Below are positions 1 to 7,205 of a DNA stretch of 31,716 nt, piece by piece. This DNA comes from an uncultured Shinella sp. (lineage in GTDB: Bacteria > Pseudomonadota > Alphaproteobacteria > Rhizobiales > Rhizobiaceae), in assembly GCF_946479415.1 (NCBI RefSeq), contig NZ_CAMLFY010000048.1, positions 1 to 31,716 on the forward strand, given 5' to 3'. The stretch's first letter is position 1, and each line of letters starts with the position of its first letter. The position numbers and the translations under genes are program-made. The notes below the pieces were generated by a model. It was not told the DNA's origin, ran no database searches, and was given only the letters and a program-made list of their open reading frames with translations.

Positions 1-1206
1 CCGAAGGACGCCGACGTCACGCTGCTCTCGGGTGGTGAACGCCGCCGTATCGCGCTCTGCCGCCTGTTGCTGTCGCAGCCCGACCTGCTGCTGCTCGACG
101 AACCGACCAACCATCTCGACGCCGAGACCATCGCCTGGCTGGAAAAGCACCTGCGCGACTATCCGGGCGCCGTGATGATGATCACCCACGACCGCTACTT
201 CCTCGACAACGTCACGGGCTGGATCCTCGAGCTCGACCGTGGCCGCGGTATTCCCTACGAAGGCAACTACTCGGCCTACCTCACGGCCAAGGCCAAGCGC
301 ATGCAGCAGGAAAGCCGCGAAGAGGCCGGCCGCCAGAAGGCGCTGTCGCGCGAACAGGAATGGATCGCCTCCAGCCCGAAGGCCCGCCAGGCCAAGTCCA
401 AGGCCCGTATCAAGGCCTACGAACAGCTGGTCGATGCGGCCGAGAACATCCGGCCCGGCGATGCGCAGATCATCATTCCGGTGTCCGAGCGTCTCGGCAA
501 CGTGGTCATCGAACTGGAAGGCATCAAGAAGGGCTTCGATGGCCGCACGCTGATCAACGACCTGTCGATCAAGCTGCCGCCGGGCGGCATCGTCGGCATC
601 ATCGGCCCGAACGGCGCCGGCAAGTCGACGCTGTTCAAGATGATCACCGGTCAGGAGACGCCGGATGCGGGTTCGATCCGCGTCGGTGACACCGTGCATC
701 TCGGTTATGTCGACCAGAGCCGCGATGCGCTCGACGGCAACAAGACCGTCTGGGAGGAAATCTCCGGCGGTGCGGAAGTCGTCAAGCTCGGCAAGTTCGA
801 AATGAACTCGCGCGCCTATTGCGGCGCCTTCAACTTCAAGGGCGGCGACCAGCAGCAGAAGGTCGGCAATCTCTCGGGTGGCCAGCGCAACCGCGTTCAC
901 CTCGCCAAGATGCTGAAGGCTGGCGGCAACGTCCTGCTGCTCGACGAACCCACCAACGACCTCGACACGGAAACGCTGGGTGCGCTGGAAAGCGCGCTGG
1001 AAAACTTCGCCGGCTGCGCGATCATCATCAGCCACGATCGCATGTTCCTCGACCGTCTGGCGACGCACATCCTGGCCTTCGAAGGCGACGGCCATGTCGA
1101 ATGGTTCGAAGGCAACTTCGAAGACTATGAAGAGGACAAGGTTCGCCGTCTCGGCCCCGATGCGCTCAACCCCGGCAGCCAGGCCTACAAGCGCCTGACG
1201 CGCTAA
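1..1206 (+). CDS. ettA: Energy-dependent translational throttle protein EttA (ABC-F ATPase), 5' truncated
   Basis: This is the C-terminal 401 residues of an ABC-F protein; about 150 N-terminal residues lie outside the window, judged from the roughly 555-residue family length. The frame is open from base 1. The first ABC domain shows its signature (LSGGERRR) and Walker B ([12 protein letters not shown]). A charged linker rich in Arg/Lys/Glu follows (the P-site tRNA interaction motif region in this family). The second domain has Walker A (GPNGAGKST), signature (LSGGQRNR) and Walker B ([11 protein letters not shown]). The C-terminal block [16 protein letters not shown] is typical of EttA rather than Uup or other ABC-F members. 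Known family role: binds the ribosomal E site and gates entry into elongation according to the ATP/ADP state. It is a cytoplasmic protein, without membrane domains. It is followed by two hairpins, the second a clear terminator. Confidence 0.93.
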   Translation, partial: PKDADVTLLSGGERRRIALCRLLLSQPDLLLLDEPTNHLDAETIAWLEKHLRDYPGAVMMITHDRYFLDNVTGWILELDRGRGIPYEGNYSAYLTAKAKRMQQESREEAGRQKALSREQEWIASSPKARQAKSKARIKAYEQLVDAAENIRPGDAQIIIPVSERLGNVVIELEGIKKGFDGRTLINDLSIKLPPGGIVGIIGPNGAGKSTLFKMITGQETPDAGSIRVGDTVHLGYVDQSRDALDGNKTVWEEISGGAEVVKLGKFEMNSRAYCGAFNFKGGDQQQKVGNLSGGQRNRVHLAKMLKAGGNVLLLDEPTNDLDTETLGALESALENFAGCAIIISHDRMFLDRLATHILAFEGDGHVEWFEGNFEDYEEDKVRRLGPDALNPGSQAYKRLTR

Positions 1207-1215
1207 TTATTCAGC

Positions 1216-1230
1216 GGCTGGAAGCCAGCC
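1216..1230 (+). other. Short perfect hairpin after ettA
   Basis: GGCTGG-AAG-CCAGCC is a perfect 6-bp stem ten bases after the ettA stop. It has no T tract, so it is not itself an intrinsic terminator. It may protect the mRNA 3' end or pause polymerase ahead of the terminator at 1266. Confidence 0.35.
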
Positions 1231-1265
1231 ACTGCCAAAACGGGCGCGTTTGTTCGCTCTTCCTG

Positions 1266-1295
1266 AAAAACCCCGGCTCGCCGGGGTTTTTCTTT
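1266..1295 (+). terminator. Rho-independent terminator of ettA
   Basis: AAAAACCCCGG-CTCG-CCGGGGTTTTT: a 6-bp pure GC stem with a tetraloop, extended by five A-T pairs and followed by a T-rich tail. The A run on the 5' side means it could also work on the minus strand. Confidence 0.9.
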
Positions 1296-1354
1296 GGGCC
1301 TGTTGATGGAAAGATCGGCGACACGGATTTTGTCTTGCGCGACGCGGCTTAATC

Positions 1355-1374
1355 ACATAAACATATCTTTATGT
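1355..1374. promoter_or_regulatory. 20-bp palindrome, candidate operator of the ArsR-type regulator/metF operon
   Basis: ACATAAACATATCTTTATGT is symmetrical at 18 of 20 positions, with perfect 7-bp arms (ACATAAA/TTTATGT). It ends 16 bases before the ATG of the regulator gene, where it would overlap the -10 or start-site region. AT-rich palindromes of this shape are typical ArsR-family sites. I infer autoregulation and control of metF; no binding evidence is available here. Confidence 0.65.
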
Positions 1375-1390
1375 CTTGATTGGAAAGATC

Positions 1391-2392
1391 ATGGGCGAGA
1401 AACTCGGACTGGATGACATCGTGGAGATCCTGAAGGCGGCGGGCGAACCGACGCGCCTTCGCCTGCTTGCGCTTCTGTCGCATGGTGACCTGACGGTGAC
1501 GGATCTCACCGATATTCTCGGTCAGTCCCAGCCGCGCATCTCGCGCCATCTGAAGCTGCTCGCCGAAGCGGCCCTCGTCGATCGTTACCAGGAGGGCGCC
1601 TGGGCCTTCTTCCGCCTCAGTCAGGGCGGCCCCGCCGTCACGCTGGTGCGCCAGCTGCTGGAAGCCTCCGAACCGGCCGACGCGGTGTTCGCCCGTGACG
1701 ACGAGCGGCTGCGTGCGCTGAAGAAGATCCGCTCCGACAAGGCGCAGGCCTATTTCAGCCGCAACGCGGCCGAATGGGATGCCGTGCGGCGCCTGCATGT
1801 CAGCGAGGCCGAGGTAGAGGCGAAGCTCGCCGCGATGATCGGCACCGAACCGGTCGATGGTTTCCTCGATCTCGGCACCGGCACGGGGCGCATCCTCCAG
1901 CTCTTCGAAGGCCTTTACCGCCGCGGCGTCGGTGTCGATGCCAGCCGCGACATGCTGGCGGTTGCCCGCGCCAATCTCGATCGCGCCGGCATCACCAAGG
2001 CATCCATCCGCCATGGCGACATTTTCAATCTGCCGCTGGAGCGCGACGAATTCGACGTCGTGACGATCCATCAGGTGCTGCACTTCCTCGACGAGCCGGA
2101 CGCGGCGGTCGGCGAGGCCGCGCGCATGCTGGCGCCCGGCGGCCGCCTTGCCATCATCGACCTTGCCCCGCATGCGCTGGAGCATCTGCGCGACGAACAT
2201 GCTCATATCCGCCTCGGCTTCTCGCATCAGACGATGTCCGAATGGCTGGAGAAGGCCGGCCTTGCCGTGGAGGAGGTCGTTGATCTCCAGCCCGTGCATT
2301 CGGCCGCAGATGCGCTCACCGTTACCATCTGGCTTGCCCGCGATACCCGCGAACAGGCGGCCGACCCCATTGCCATCCGCAGGAGGAGTTGA
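1391..2392 (+). CDS. ArsR-family regulator fused to a SAM-dependent methyltransferase domain (SahR-like)
   Basis: The predicted protein has 333 residues. Residues 1-90 form a winged helix of ArsR type (EPTRLRLLALLSHGDLTVTD and QPRISRHLKLL, the recognition helix), without the Cys metal site of classic ArsR/SmtB proteins. Residues about 155-260 are a class I methyltransferase fold (DLGTGTGRILQLF is the SAM-binding loop). This two-domain architecture is known from regulators of methionine/SAM recycling such as SahR, which respond to S-adenosylhomocysteine. The next gene, one base downstream, is metF, which agrees with that role. I chose the ATG at 1391 because GGAAAG lies just upstream. A TTG at 1376 in the same frame directly follows the palindrome and is less likely. 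The ligand is inferred, not visible. Confidence 0.85.
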   Translation: MGEKLGLDDIVEILKAAGEPTRLRLLALLSHGDLTVTDLTDILGQSQPRISRHLKLLAEAALVDRYQEGAWAFFRLSQGGPAVTLVRQLLEASEPADAVFARDDERLRALKKIRSDKAQAYFSRNAAEWDAVRRLHVSEAEVEAKLAAMIGTEPVDGFLDLGTGTGRILQLFEGLYRRGVGVDASRDMLAVARANLDRAGITKASIRHGDIFNLPLERDEFDVVTIHQVLHFLDEPDAAVGEAARMLAPGGRLAIIDLAPHALEHLRDEHAHIRLGFSHQTMSEWLEKAGLAVEEVVDLQPVHSAADALTVTIWLARDTREQAADPIAIRRRS

Positions 2393-2393
2393 C

Positions 2394-3299
2394 ATGACCC
2401 AGGCGACCGCCATCCCAGCCCGCAAGGACATCCGCCTGTCTTTCGAGTTCTTCCCGCCGAAATCCGTGGAAGCCGAGGGACAGCTCTGGGAGACGGCCGC
2501 CGCCCTTTCGGCGTATGATCCGGGTTTCATGTCGGTCACCTATGGTGCGGGCGGCTCCACCAAGCTGCCGACGCTGGCAACGGTCCGCCACCTGCTCAAG
2601 ATGGGCCTGCCGGCCGCCTCACACCTCACCTGCGTCGGCGCGACGAAGGAAGAGGTTCACGCCGTCGTCGCCGATTTCCAGGCCGCCGGCGTCCGGCATT
2701 TCGTTGCGCTGCGCGGTGATCCGCCGGGTGGCGTCGGCACGCCCTATCAGCCGCATCCCGGCGGTTATGCCAATGCAGCCGAGCTGGCGGCGGGCCTGCG
2801 CGACCTTGCCGATTTCGAGATCTCCGTCTCCGCCTATCCGGAAAAGCACCCGCAGAGCCCCGACGTCGCCGCCGATGTCGATATGCTCAAGCGCAAGGTG
2901 GACGCGGGCGCGACGCGTGCGTTGACCCAGTTCTTCTTCGAGAACGACGATTTCGAGCGCTATTTGGAGCGTGTCCGCAAGGCCGGTATCACCATTCCCG
3001 TCGTGCCGGGCATCCTGCCGGTGCACAATCTCGGCCAGGTCCAGAAATTTGCCGGCCTCTGTGGCGCGAGCGTGCCCGCATGGCTGGCCGATCGTCTCGG
3101 CCCCTATGACGACCGTCCGCAGGAGCGCGCCGCCGTCGCCGTCGAGCTCGCGATCCGCCAGGTGGAAGACCTCATCACCCGCGGCATTTCGGAATTCCAT
3201 TTCTACACGATGAACCGCGCCGCCATGGTCTCTGCCGTGTGCGATGGTGTCGGTTTCGCCCGCAACGACCGGCAGCCGGTAACGGGCGCCGCAGCCTGA
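2394..3299 (+). CDS. metF: Methylenetetrahydrofolate reductase [NAD(P)H]
   Basis: The protein has 301 residues, a normal length for bacterial MetF. It reduces 5,10-methylene-THF to 5-methyl-THF with an FAD cofactor, supplying the methyl group for methionine synthesis in the cytoplasm. Visible motifs are SFEFFPPK (N-terminal barrel strand with the conserved Glu), SVTYGAGGS, HLTCVGAT, ALRGDPP and the FFFEND segment. The start ATG follows a very strong AGGAGGAG ribosome binding site located within the end of the regulator gene. The two genes are separated by one base and are almost surely cotranscribed. A strong bidirectional terminator follows. Confidence 0.96.
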   Translation: MTQATAIPARKDIRLSFEFFPPKSVEAEGQLWETAAALSAYDPGFMSVTYGAGGSTKLPTLATVRHLLKMGLPAASHLTCVGATKEEVHAVVADFQAAGVRHFVALRGDPPGGVGTPYQPHPGGYANAAELAAGLRDLADFEISVSAYPEKHPQSPDVAADVDMLKRKVDAGATRALTQFFFENDDFERYLERVRKAGITIPVVPGILPVHNLGQVQKFAGLCGASVPAWLADRLGPYDDRPQERAAVAVELAIRQVEDLITRGISEFHFYTMNRAAMVSAVCDGVGFARNDRQPVTGAAA

Positions 3300-3321
3300 G
3301 CCTTTGTCGATGCTACAAACG

Positions 3322-3358
3322 AAAATGCATGGCGCCGTCTCCGGGGCCATGCATTTTT
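3322..3358. terminator. Bidirectional terminator between metF and the small membrane peptide gene
   Basis: AAAATGCATGGC (3322-3333) pairs perfectly with GCCATGCATTTT (3346-3357), leaving a 12-base GC-rich loop. The T run follows on the plus strand, and the A run at the other side serves the minus strand. It can therefore end both metF and the minus-strand gene at 3423-3500. Confidence 0.88.
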
Positions 3359-3422
3359 CTTGATAGGTTCGGCAGGGTTTATTGCTTTTGTCCCTGACCT
3401 CTCTGACTGCGCTTGGGTCGCC

Positions 3423-3500
3423 TTAGATAAAAATCATCGTGGCGACGAAGAGGAACGCTGCACTGATCATCAGAACATTCAAGGAATGTGTGAGTCCCAT
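3423..3500 (-). CDS. 25-residue single-pass membrane peptide, unknown function
   Basis: On the minus strand an ATG at 3500 opens a 25-codon frame ending in TAA at 3423. It is preceded by a near-ideal ribosome binding site (AAGGAGGT, positions 3513-3506) with 5-base spacing. The peptide begins MGLTHSLN and then runs as one continuous hydrophobic stretch (Val, Leu, Met, Ile, Ala, Phe) to its C-terminus, so it is predicted to be a single transmembrane helix with a very short N-terminal tail. It contains no Cys and almost no charge. It stands alone, between the bidirectional terminator at 3322-3358 and about 290 bases of non-coding DNA. I do not assign a function. Small membrane peptides of this kind usually modulate a larger membrane protein, but nothing here identifies a partner. 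Confidence 0.7.
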   Translation of the reverse strand: MGLTHSLNVLMISAAFLFVATMIFI

Positions 3501-3579
3501 GGCTGACCTCCTTGCGTTGACGGTTCGATATTACGACCGAAAAAAGCGTGTTGGAAAGGCGTTTTGTTGCTGCGTTGCA

Positions 3580-3601
3580 ACATCCGGGCTTCGCCGGGTG
3601 T
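3580..3601. other. Hairpin in the otherwise empty stretch 3501-3786
   Basis: ACATCCGG-GCTTCG-CCGGGTGT forms an 8-bp stem with one G-T pair, followed on the plus strand by TTTATT. It lies 80 bases upstream of the small peptide gene on the minus strand. It might be part of that gene's leader or a weak terminator. The rest of 3501-3786 holds no convincing gene. Confidence 0.35.
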
Positions 3602-3786
3602 TTATTCACAGCGCTAACCTGCTGAATTTTCTCCTCTATTGTGTGCGCCACAAAAAATTCACAATCCTTACCGGATGACGAGTGTCGACAGAGTTCATTT
3701 ACCATAATGGTTCAGGCCGACGTCGCAATCCGGGCAGTTTAACGAAACGATCAGGATGATCTTTTGTTCCCGCAAGGGGTGAGTCG

Positions 3787-4719
3787 CTAGCGACCGCGCA
3801 GGCGCGCGATGGCGCGGCCGTCCAGCACGACAAGACCGAAAAGAACCAGCGCCATGCCGAGAAGGCCAAGCGGCGTCAGCGTTTCGCCAAGGAAGAGCAT
3901 GCCAGCGATGATGGCGCTCGGCGGCACGAGCAGCGTTACGAGCGAGGTGTTGGTGGCGCCTGCCGCCGCCATGATGCGGAAGAACAGGATATAACCATAG
4001 GCGGTCGAAAGCAGAGCCAGCGCGAGCACGGCGAGGATCGTCGGCAGCGGCGGCAGGGGAAGCTGCCAGGGCGCGTCGAGCGCGAAGGAGACGGGCAGCA
4101 TCAGCAGCGTGGAGGCGGAAAGCTGGCCGGCGGCGATGACCGGCGGAGCGGTGCCGCGGAAGCGTTTGCCGTAGGTCGCGGCAAAGCCATAGGAAACGGC
4201 GGCGAGCACGGGCAGGAGGACGGCCCAAAGTGGTGGACCGCCGTCTCCGGTGAAGGGGGCGAGCGCGCGCGGGCCGATCAGCACGGCGGTGCCGACGAGG
4301 CCGATCAGGCAGCCCGCGATCTTTTCCGAGGAGAGCTTTTCATCTGCCGTCATCTGGTTGGCGATGAGCACGGTGAAGATCGGCGTCGTCGCGTTGAGGA
4401 TCGAGGCGAGGCCGGCGCCGATCTGCGTCTGGCCGAGGAAGATCAGCATATGCGGCACGGCATTGTTGATAAGGCCGAGCAGCAGGAATTCGCGCCAGCG
4501 GGTGCGCAGCGTTTCATAGATGCCGAAACGGCCGGCGACATAGACGTGCAGAGCCAGTGCCGCGATGCCAACGCGCAACAGGACGAGCGTTGCCGGCGGC
4601 ACATGACCCACGGCGACGCGGGCGAAGAAGAACGAGCCGCCCCAGATCATGCCGAGCAGTGCCAGCAGACCCCAGGTCTGCGCGTTCATGCGGGTCGGTG
4701 CCGCCACCGTATTGTCCAT
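3787..4719 (-). CDS. EamA/DMT-superfamily transporter (drug/metabolite exporter)
   Basis: This 310-residue inner membrane protein has about ten hydrophobic helices in two tandem EamA repeats (residues about 13-150 and 165-300). The first repeat has the typical opening GLLALLGMIWGGSFFFARVAV. The second contains LLSTAYGYILFFRIMAAAGATNTS and LVPPSAIIAGMLFLGETLT, a classic EamA end. The family exports amino acids, nucleotides and other metabolites; the substrate cannot be read from the sequence. The start has a GGGAGGGG ribosome binding site a few bases upstream. It is transcribed alone, downstream of a possible terminator for the transglycosylase gene at 4837. Confidence 0.9.
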   Translation of the reverse strand: MDNTVAAPTRMNAQTWGLLALLGMIWGGSFFFARVAVGHVPPATLVLLRVGIAALALHVYVAGRFGIYETLRTRWREFLLLGLINNAVPHMLIFLGQTQIGAGLASILNATTPIFTVLIANQMTADEKLSSEKIAGCLIGLVGTAVLIGPRALAPFTGDGGPPLWAVLLPVLAAVSYGFAATYGKRFRGTAPPVIAAGQLSASTLLMLPVSFALDAPWQLPLPPLPTILAVLALALLSTAYGYILFFRIMAAAGATNTSLVTLLVPPSAIIAGMLFLGETLTPLGLLGMALVLFGLVVLDGRAIARLRGR

Positions 4720-4750
4720 GGTTCCCCTCCCAGGGTATGCGCCAACGAGA

Positions 4751-4784
4751 AGAGCGGCCGCCGGATGGACCGTGCTGCCGCTCT
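4751..4784 (-). terminator. Candidate terminator of the lytic transglycosylase gene
   Basis: AGAGCGGC (4751-4758) and GCCGCTCT (4777-4784) form an 8-bp perfect stem with an 18-base loop. On the minus strand the stem is followed by TTCTCGTT, only a weak T tract. It lies between the stop of the upstream gene (4837) and the start of the EamA gene (4719). Confidence 0.4.
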
Positions 4785-4836
4785 CAGTCTCGTCGCTTTC
4801 ATAGCACCGGGGCGGAGAACCGCCACCTGATTTCCG

Positions 4837-6045
4837 TCAGAGGGCCGACAGCAGTGCCTGCGTTGCCCAGCCATCGGCGGGTAGGCCGAGCTTCTGCTGT
4901 TCCTTCTGGATGGCCGTGCGCGTGCCGGAGCCCAGAATGCCGTCGATCTTGCCGACATCGTGACCCAGCGCGTTCAGCTTGGTCTGCAGCTGCTTCATGG
5001 CCTCTTCCGAGAGGCCTTCCTCCGGGTTGCCGCGCTCATAAGGCGGGGCGCCGGCAAGCCGGGTCGCGAAATAGGCGGCCGAGGTCGTGTAGATGAACGA
5101 CTGGTTCCATTCGAGATAGATGTTGAAGTTCGGGTAAGTCATGAAGGCCGGGCCTTTGCGGCCCTGCGGCAGAACCACCGAGGCTTCGAGATTGCCGAAG
5201 GACGTGTCGCCGTCGCGCGGCTTGACGCCGAGCGCAAACCAGTCGGCGGCCTTCATGCCCGGTTGCAGGCCGGTCTTTTCGAAGGGCAGGTTTTCCGGAA
5301 TGGAGATTTCCTGGATCCACGGCTGGCCCTTGGTGAAACCGAGGCTCTGGATGAACTTCGCCGCCGTCAGGATGGCATCCGGCGAGCTCTGCTTGACGTT
5401 GACGTGGCCGTCGCCGTCGCCATCCACGCCATAGGCGATGATGTCGCGCGGCAGCATCTGTACCTGGCCGATTTCACCGGCCCAGGCACCCGTCGTGCCG
5501 TTCGGGTCGAGGTCGCCGTGGCCGACCATCTCGATGGCTGCGAGAAGCTGCGGACGGAAGATTTCGGGGCGGCGGCAATCATGGGCGAGCGTCACCAGCG
5601 CGTTGCGGGTGATGAAATCGCCCTGCACGGCGCCGAAGTCGGTTTCCATGGCCCAGAAGGCGGCGATGACGGGGCCGGGCACGCCGAATTCCTGCTCGGC
5701 GCGGCCGAAGACGCCCGAGAGGTCCTTCAGCTTCTTCCGGCCGATATCGAGGCGTGACTGGCTGACCGTGCGCTTGGAGAATTCAAGGAACGTCTGGCGG
5801 AAGACGCCCTGGGCGCGGTCGCGCGACAGAACCTTCTGGTCGAGGGCGGCACCGGCCAATGCGCGGTCGGCGACATCGGCGGAAACGCCGAGCGTCTGCA
5901 CCTCGGCCTTCACGCCCTGAAGAAAGGCGCTGAGATCGCCGCCGCAGGCGGCTGCCGTCGTGGCCGCCGTCTGGGCATACGCGGTGCCGGCGAAAAGAAG
6001 GGCCGTGAGGCCTGCCGCAAATGTCGTCTTCAGGTTCAGCCGCAT
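4837..6045 (-). CDS. MltB-type lytic murein transglycosylase with C-terminal peptidoglycan-binding domain
   Basis: The 402-residue protein starts with a Sec signal peptide (MRLNLKTTFAAGLTALLFAG, likely cleaved after AYA), so it is periplasmic. Residues about 35-330 are the SLT_2/MltB catalytic domain. FWAMETDFG carries the predicted catalytic Glu near residue 134, and GEIGQVQMLPRDIIAYGVDGDGDGHVN is the conserved block after it. Residues about 340-400 form a PG_binding_1 repeat. The enzyme cleaves the MurNAc-GlcNAc bond to give 1,6-anhydroMurNAc ends. I chose the ATG at 6045 because it begins the signal peptide; the frame stays open further upstream to 6162, but that extension has no signal-like character. 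A GGGAG ribosome binding site is nearby. Confidence 0.92.
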   Translation of the reverse strand: MRLNLKTTFAAGLTALLFAGTAYAQTAATTAAACGGDLSAFLQGVKAEVQTLGVSADVADRALAGAALDQKVLSRDRAQGVFRQTFLEFSKRTVSQSRLDIGRKKLKDLSGVFGRAEQEFGVPGPVIAAFWAMETDFGAVQGDFITRNALVTLAHDCRRPEIFRPQLLAAIEMVGHGDLDPNGTTGAWAGEIGQVQMLPRDIIAYGVDGDGDGHVNVKQSSPDAILTAAKFIQSLGFTKGQPWIQEISIPENLPFEKTGLQPGMKAADWFALGVKPRDGDTSFGNLEASVVLPQGRKGPAFMTYPNFNIYLEWNQSFIYTTSAAYFATRLAGAPPYERGNPEEGLSEEAMKQLQTKLNALGHDVGKIDGILGSGTRTAIQKEQQKLGLPADGWATQALLSAL

Positions 6046-6161
6046 CTCAATGCTCCCTTGGGGTCCGTTGCCCGCTGTCTGGATGGCGACCCGTCGTTGC
6101 ACACGCGTGCCCGACAGGCTCTGGGATTGACCGGCTGTCTCAGATGAATGTGACGGAAGCA

Positions 6162-6194
6162 AGAAGAAAAAGGCAACCGCAGCGCGCAGTCACC
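6162..6194 (-). terminator. Terminator of the GH25 gene
   Basis: Read on the minus strand, GGTGACTGC-GCGCT-GCGGTTGCC gives a 9-bp stem with three G-T pairs, directly followed by TTTTTCTTCTT. It sits 36 bases after the stop of the GH25 gene and upstream of the transglycosylase gene, so it separates the two transcription units. Confidence 0.6.
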
Positions 6195-6229
6195 CTTTTC
6201 ACGCTATTGTGCTCCGCTCAATGCCCGGT

Positions 6230-7009
6230 TCAACGGGTGACCGACGCCACCCACTTGTTCCAGTTCTTGGCCGAGCCGGCAAAGACGTTGATATCGGTGT
6301 TCGTCGTCACGCCCGGCACGACGCCGGTCGAGGTATATTGCCAGAAGGCCCATTTGCGCGCGGAATAGATGTTTTCCGGGTGGTTCGCCACCGAGCGCAG
6401 CCAGAAGTGATAGCCTTCGAAATGGCCGACGAGGTTGTCGCGGTGGAAATCCACCGTCGTGTAGATGATCGGCCGCTTGCCATAATGCTTTTCGAGGCGG
6501 TCCATGAAGCGTTGCAAGGCGGTGCGCACCTCATCGGCCGGCGGACGGATCTTGCAGGTCGGCGAGGCCGGGTTCCATTCGGCGTCCAGCACGGGGGGAA
6601 GCTGTACGGCCTCCTTCGGCACATTGGCGATGAACCAGTCGGCCTGGGCATCCGCCGTCGAGCAGAAATAGTAGAAGTGATAGGGCGCATGCGCCACGCC
6701 GGCGGCGTGCGCGCCGCGCCAGTATTCGCCGAAGCGGTCGTCGAGCCTGTCCGTGCCCTCGGTCGCCTTCATGAAGGCGAAGGAGACGCCGCCTTTCTTC
6801 ACCGTCGCCCAGTCGATATCGCCGTTCCATTTGGACACGTCGATGCCGTGTACCTGATGGCGGTGCGGTGTGCGGGCACCGAAATCCTGCGGGTCCTTGT
6901 CCTCGAAACGCGGAGGGACCGAGGCAGTCGATGCGAAATCGTAATCGGTGGTGGAACAGGACGTGGCGAGGAGGGCGAGGGGCAGCAAAGCCAGAATATG
7001 CCGACGCAT
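6230..7009 (-). CDS. GH25 family lysozyme-like lipoprotein
   Basis: The 259-residue protein has a lipoprotein signal peptide with lipobox LATSC (Cys 18), so it is predicted to be lipid-anchored in the periplasm. The GH25 domain spans about residues 53-255: DVSKWNGDIDW (N-terminal Asp motif), FAFMKATEG, the HFYYF strand, and VLDAEWN with the Asp142/Glu144 pair expected to be catalytic. Later come GKRPIIYTT and FWQYTSTG, both typical of the fold. The family cleaves the beta-1,4 bond between MurNAc and GlcNAc as a muramidase. The ribosome binding site is poor (ACGGGA). A CtrA-like site lies about 110 bases upstream, and a terminator follows the gene. Confidence 0.92.
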   Translation of the reverse strand: MRRHILALLPLALLATSCSTTDYDFASTASVPPRFEDKDPQDFGARTPHRHQVHGIDVSKWNGDIDWATVKKGGVSFAFMKATEGTDRLDDRFGEYWRGAHAAGVAHAPYHFYYFCSTADAQADWFIANVPKEAVQLPPVLDAEWNPASPTCKIRPPADEVRTALQRFMDRLEKHYGKRPIIYTTVDFHRDNLVGHFEGYHFWLRSVANHPENIYSARKWAFWQYTSTGVVPGVTTNTDINVFAGSAKNWNKWVASVTR

Positions 7010-7119
7010 GGAGGTCCCGTGGTTCGCGCGATTGCCAATCCTGCCTCGAACGAAGCGGGCCGTAAAGGGGAACGCGCGAGACAGGTCCTCGACCTATCGC
7101 GGATTTCCGTAAAATTATG

Positions 7120-7135
7120 GTTAGCGTGCGGTTAA
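7120..7135 (-). promoter_or_regulatory. CtrA-like site upstream of the GH25 gene
   Basis: On the minus strand this reads TTAA-CCGCACG-CTAAC, one base from the CtrA consensus TTAA-N7-TTAAC. It lies about 110 bases before the GH25 start codon. CtrA is the cell-cycle response regulator of alphaproteobacteria. The match is by eye only. Confidence 0.4.
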
Positions 7136-7169
7136 AAACCAGGCAGCGCGAACGCCGCCATGCACAAGA

Positions 7170-7193
7170 CTGGGCGGCGTGAACGCCGCCCAG
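7170..7193 (-). terminator. Hairpin terminator after the Omp25-like gene
   Basis: CTGGGCGGCG (7170-7179) and CGCCGCCCAG (7184-7193) form a perfect 10-bp GC-rich stem with a TGAA loop, 13 bases past the stop of the omp gene. The tail on the minus strand (TCTTGTG) is only weakly T-rich. The segment GAACGCCGCC occurs again at 7150-7159 and could pair with the same arm. Confidence 0.55.
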
Positions 7194-7205
7194 CGGTCCG
7201 CCGCA

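Noticed and set aside
1349..2539. A 396-codon minus-strand frame opposite the ArsR-type regulator and metF
   Set aside because: Antisense to genes with clear motifs; its composition is typical of a mirror frame.
3439..3678. A 79-codon plus-strand frame opposite the small membrane peptide
   Set aside because: Cys- and Phe-rich, no family motif and no ribosome binding site; the minus strand carries a better-supported small gene.
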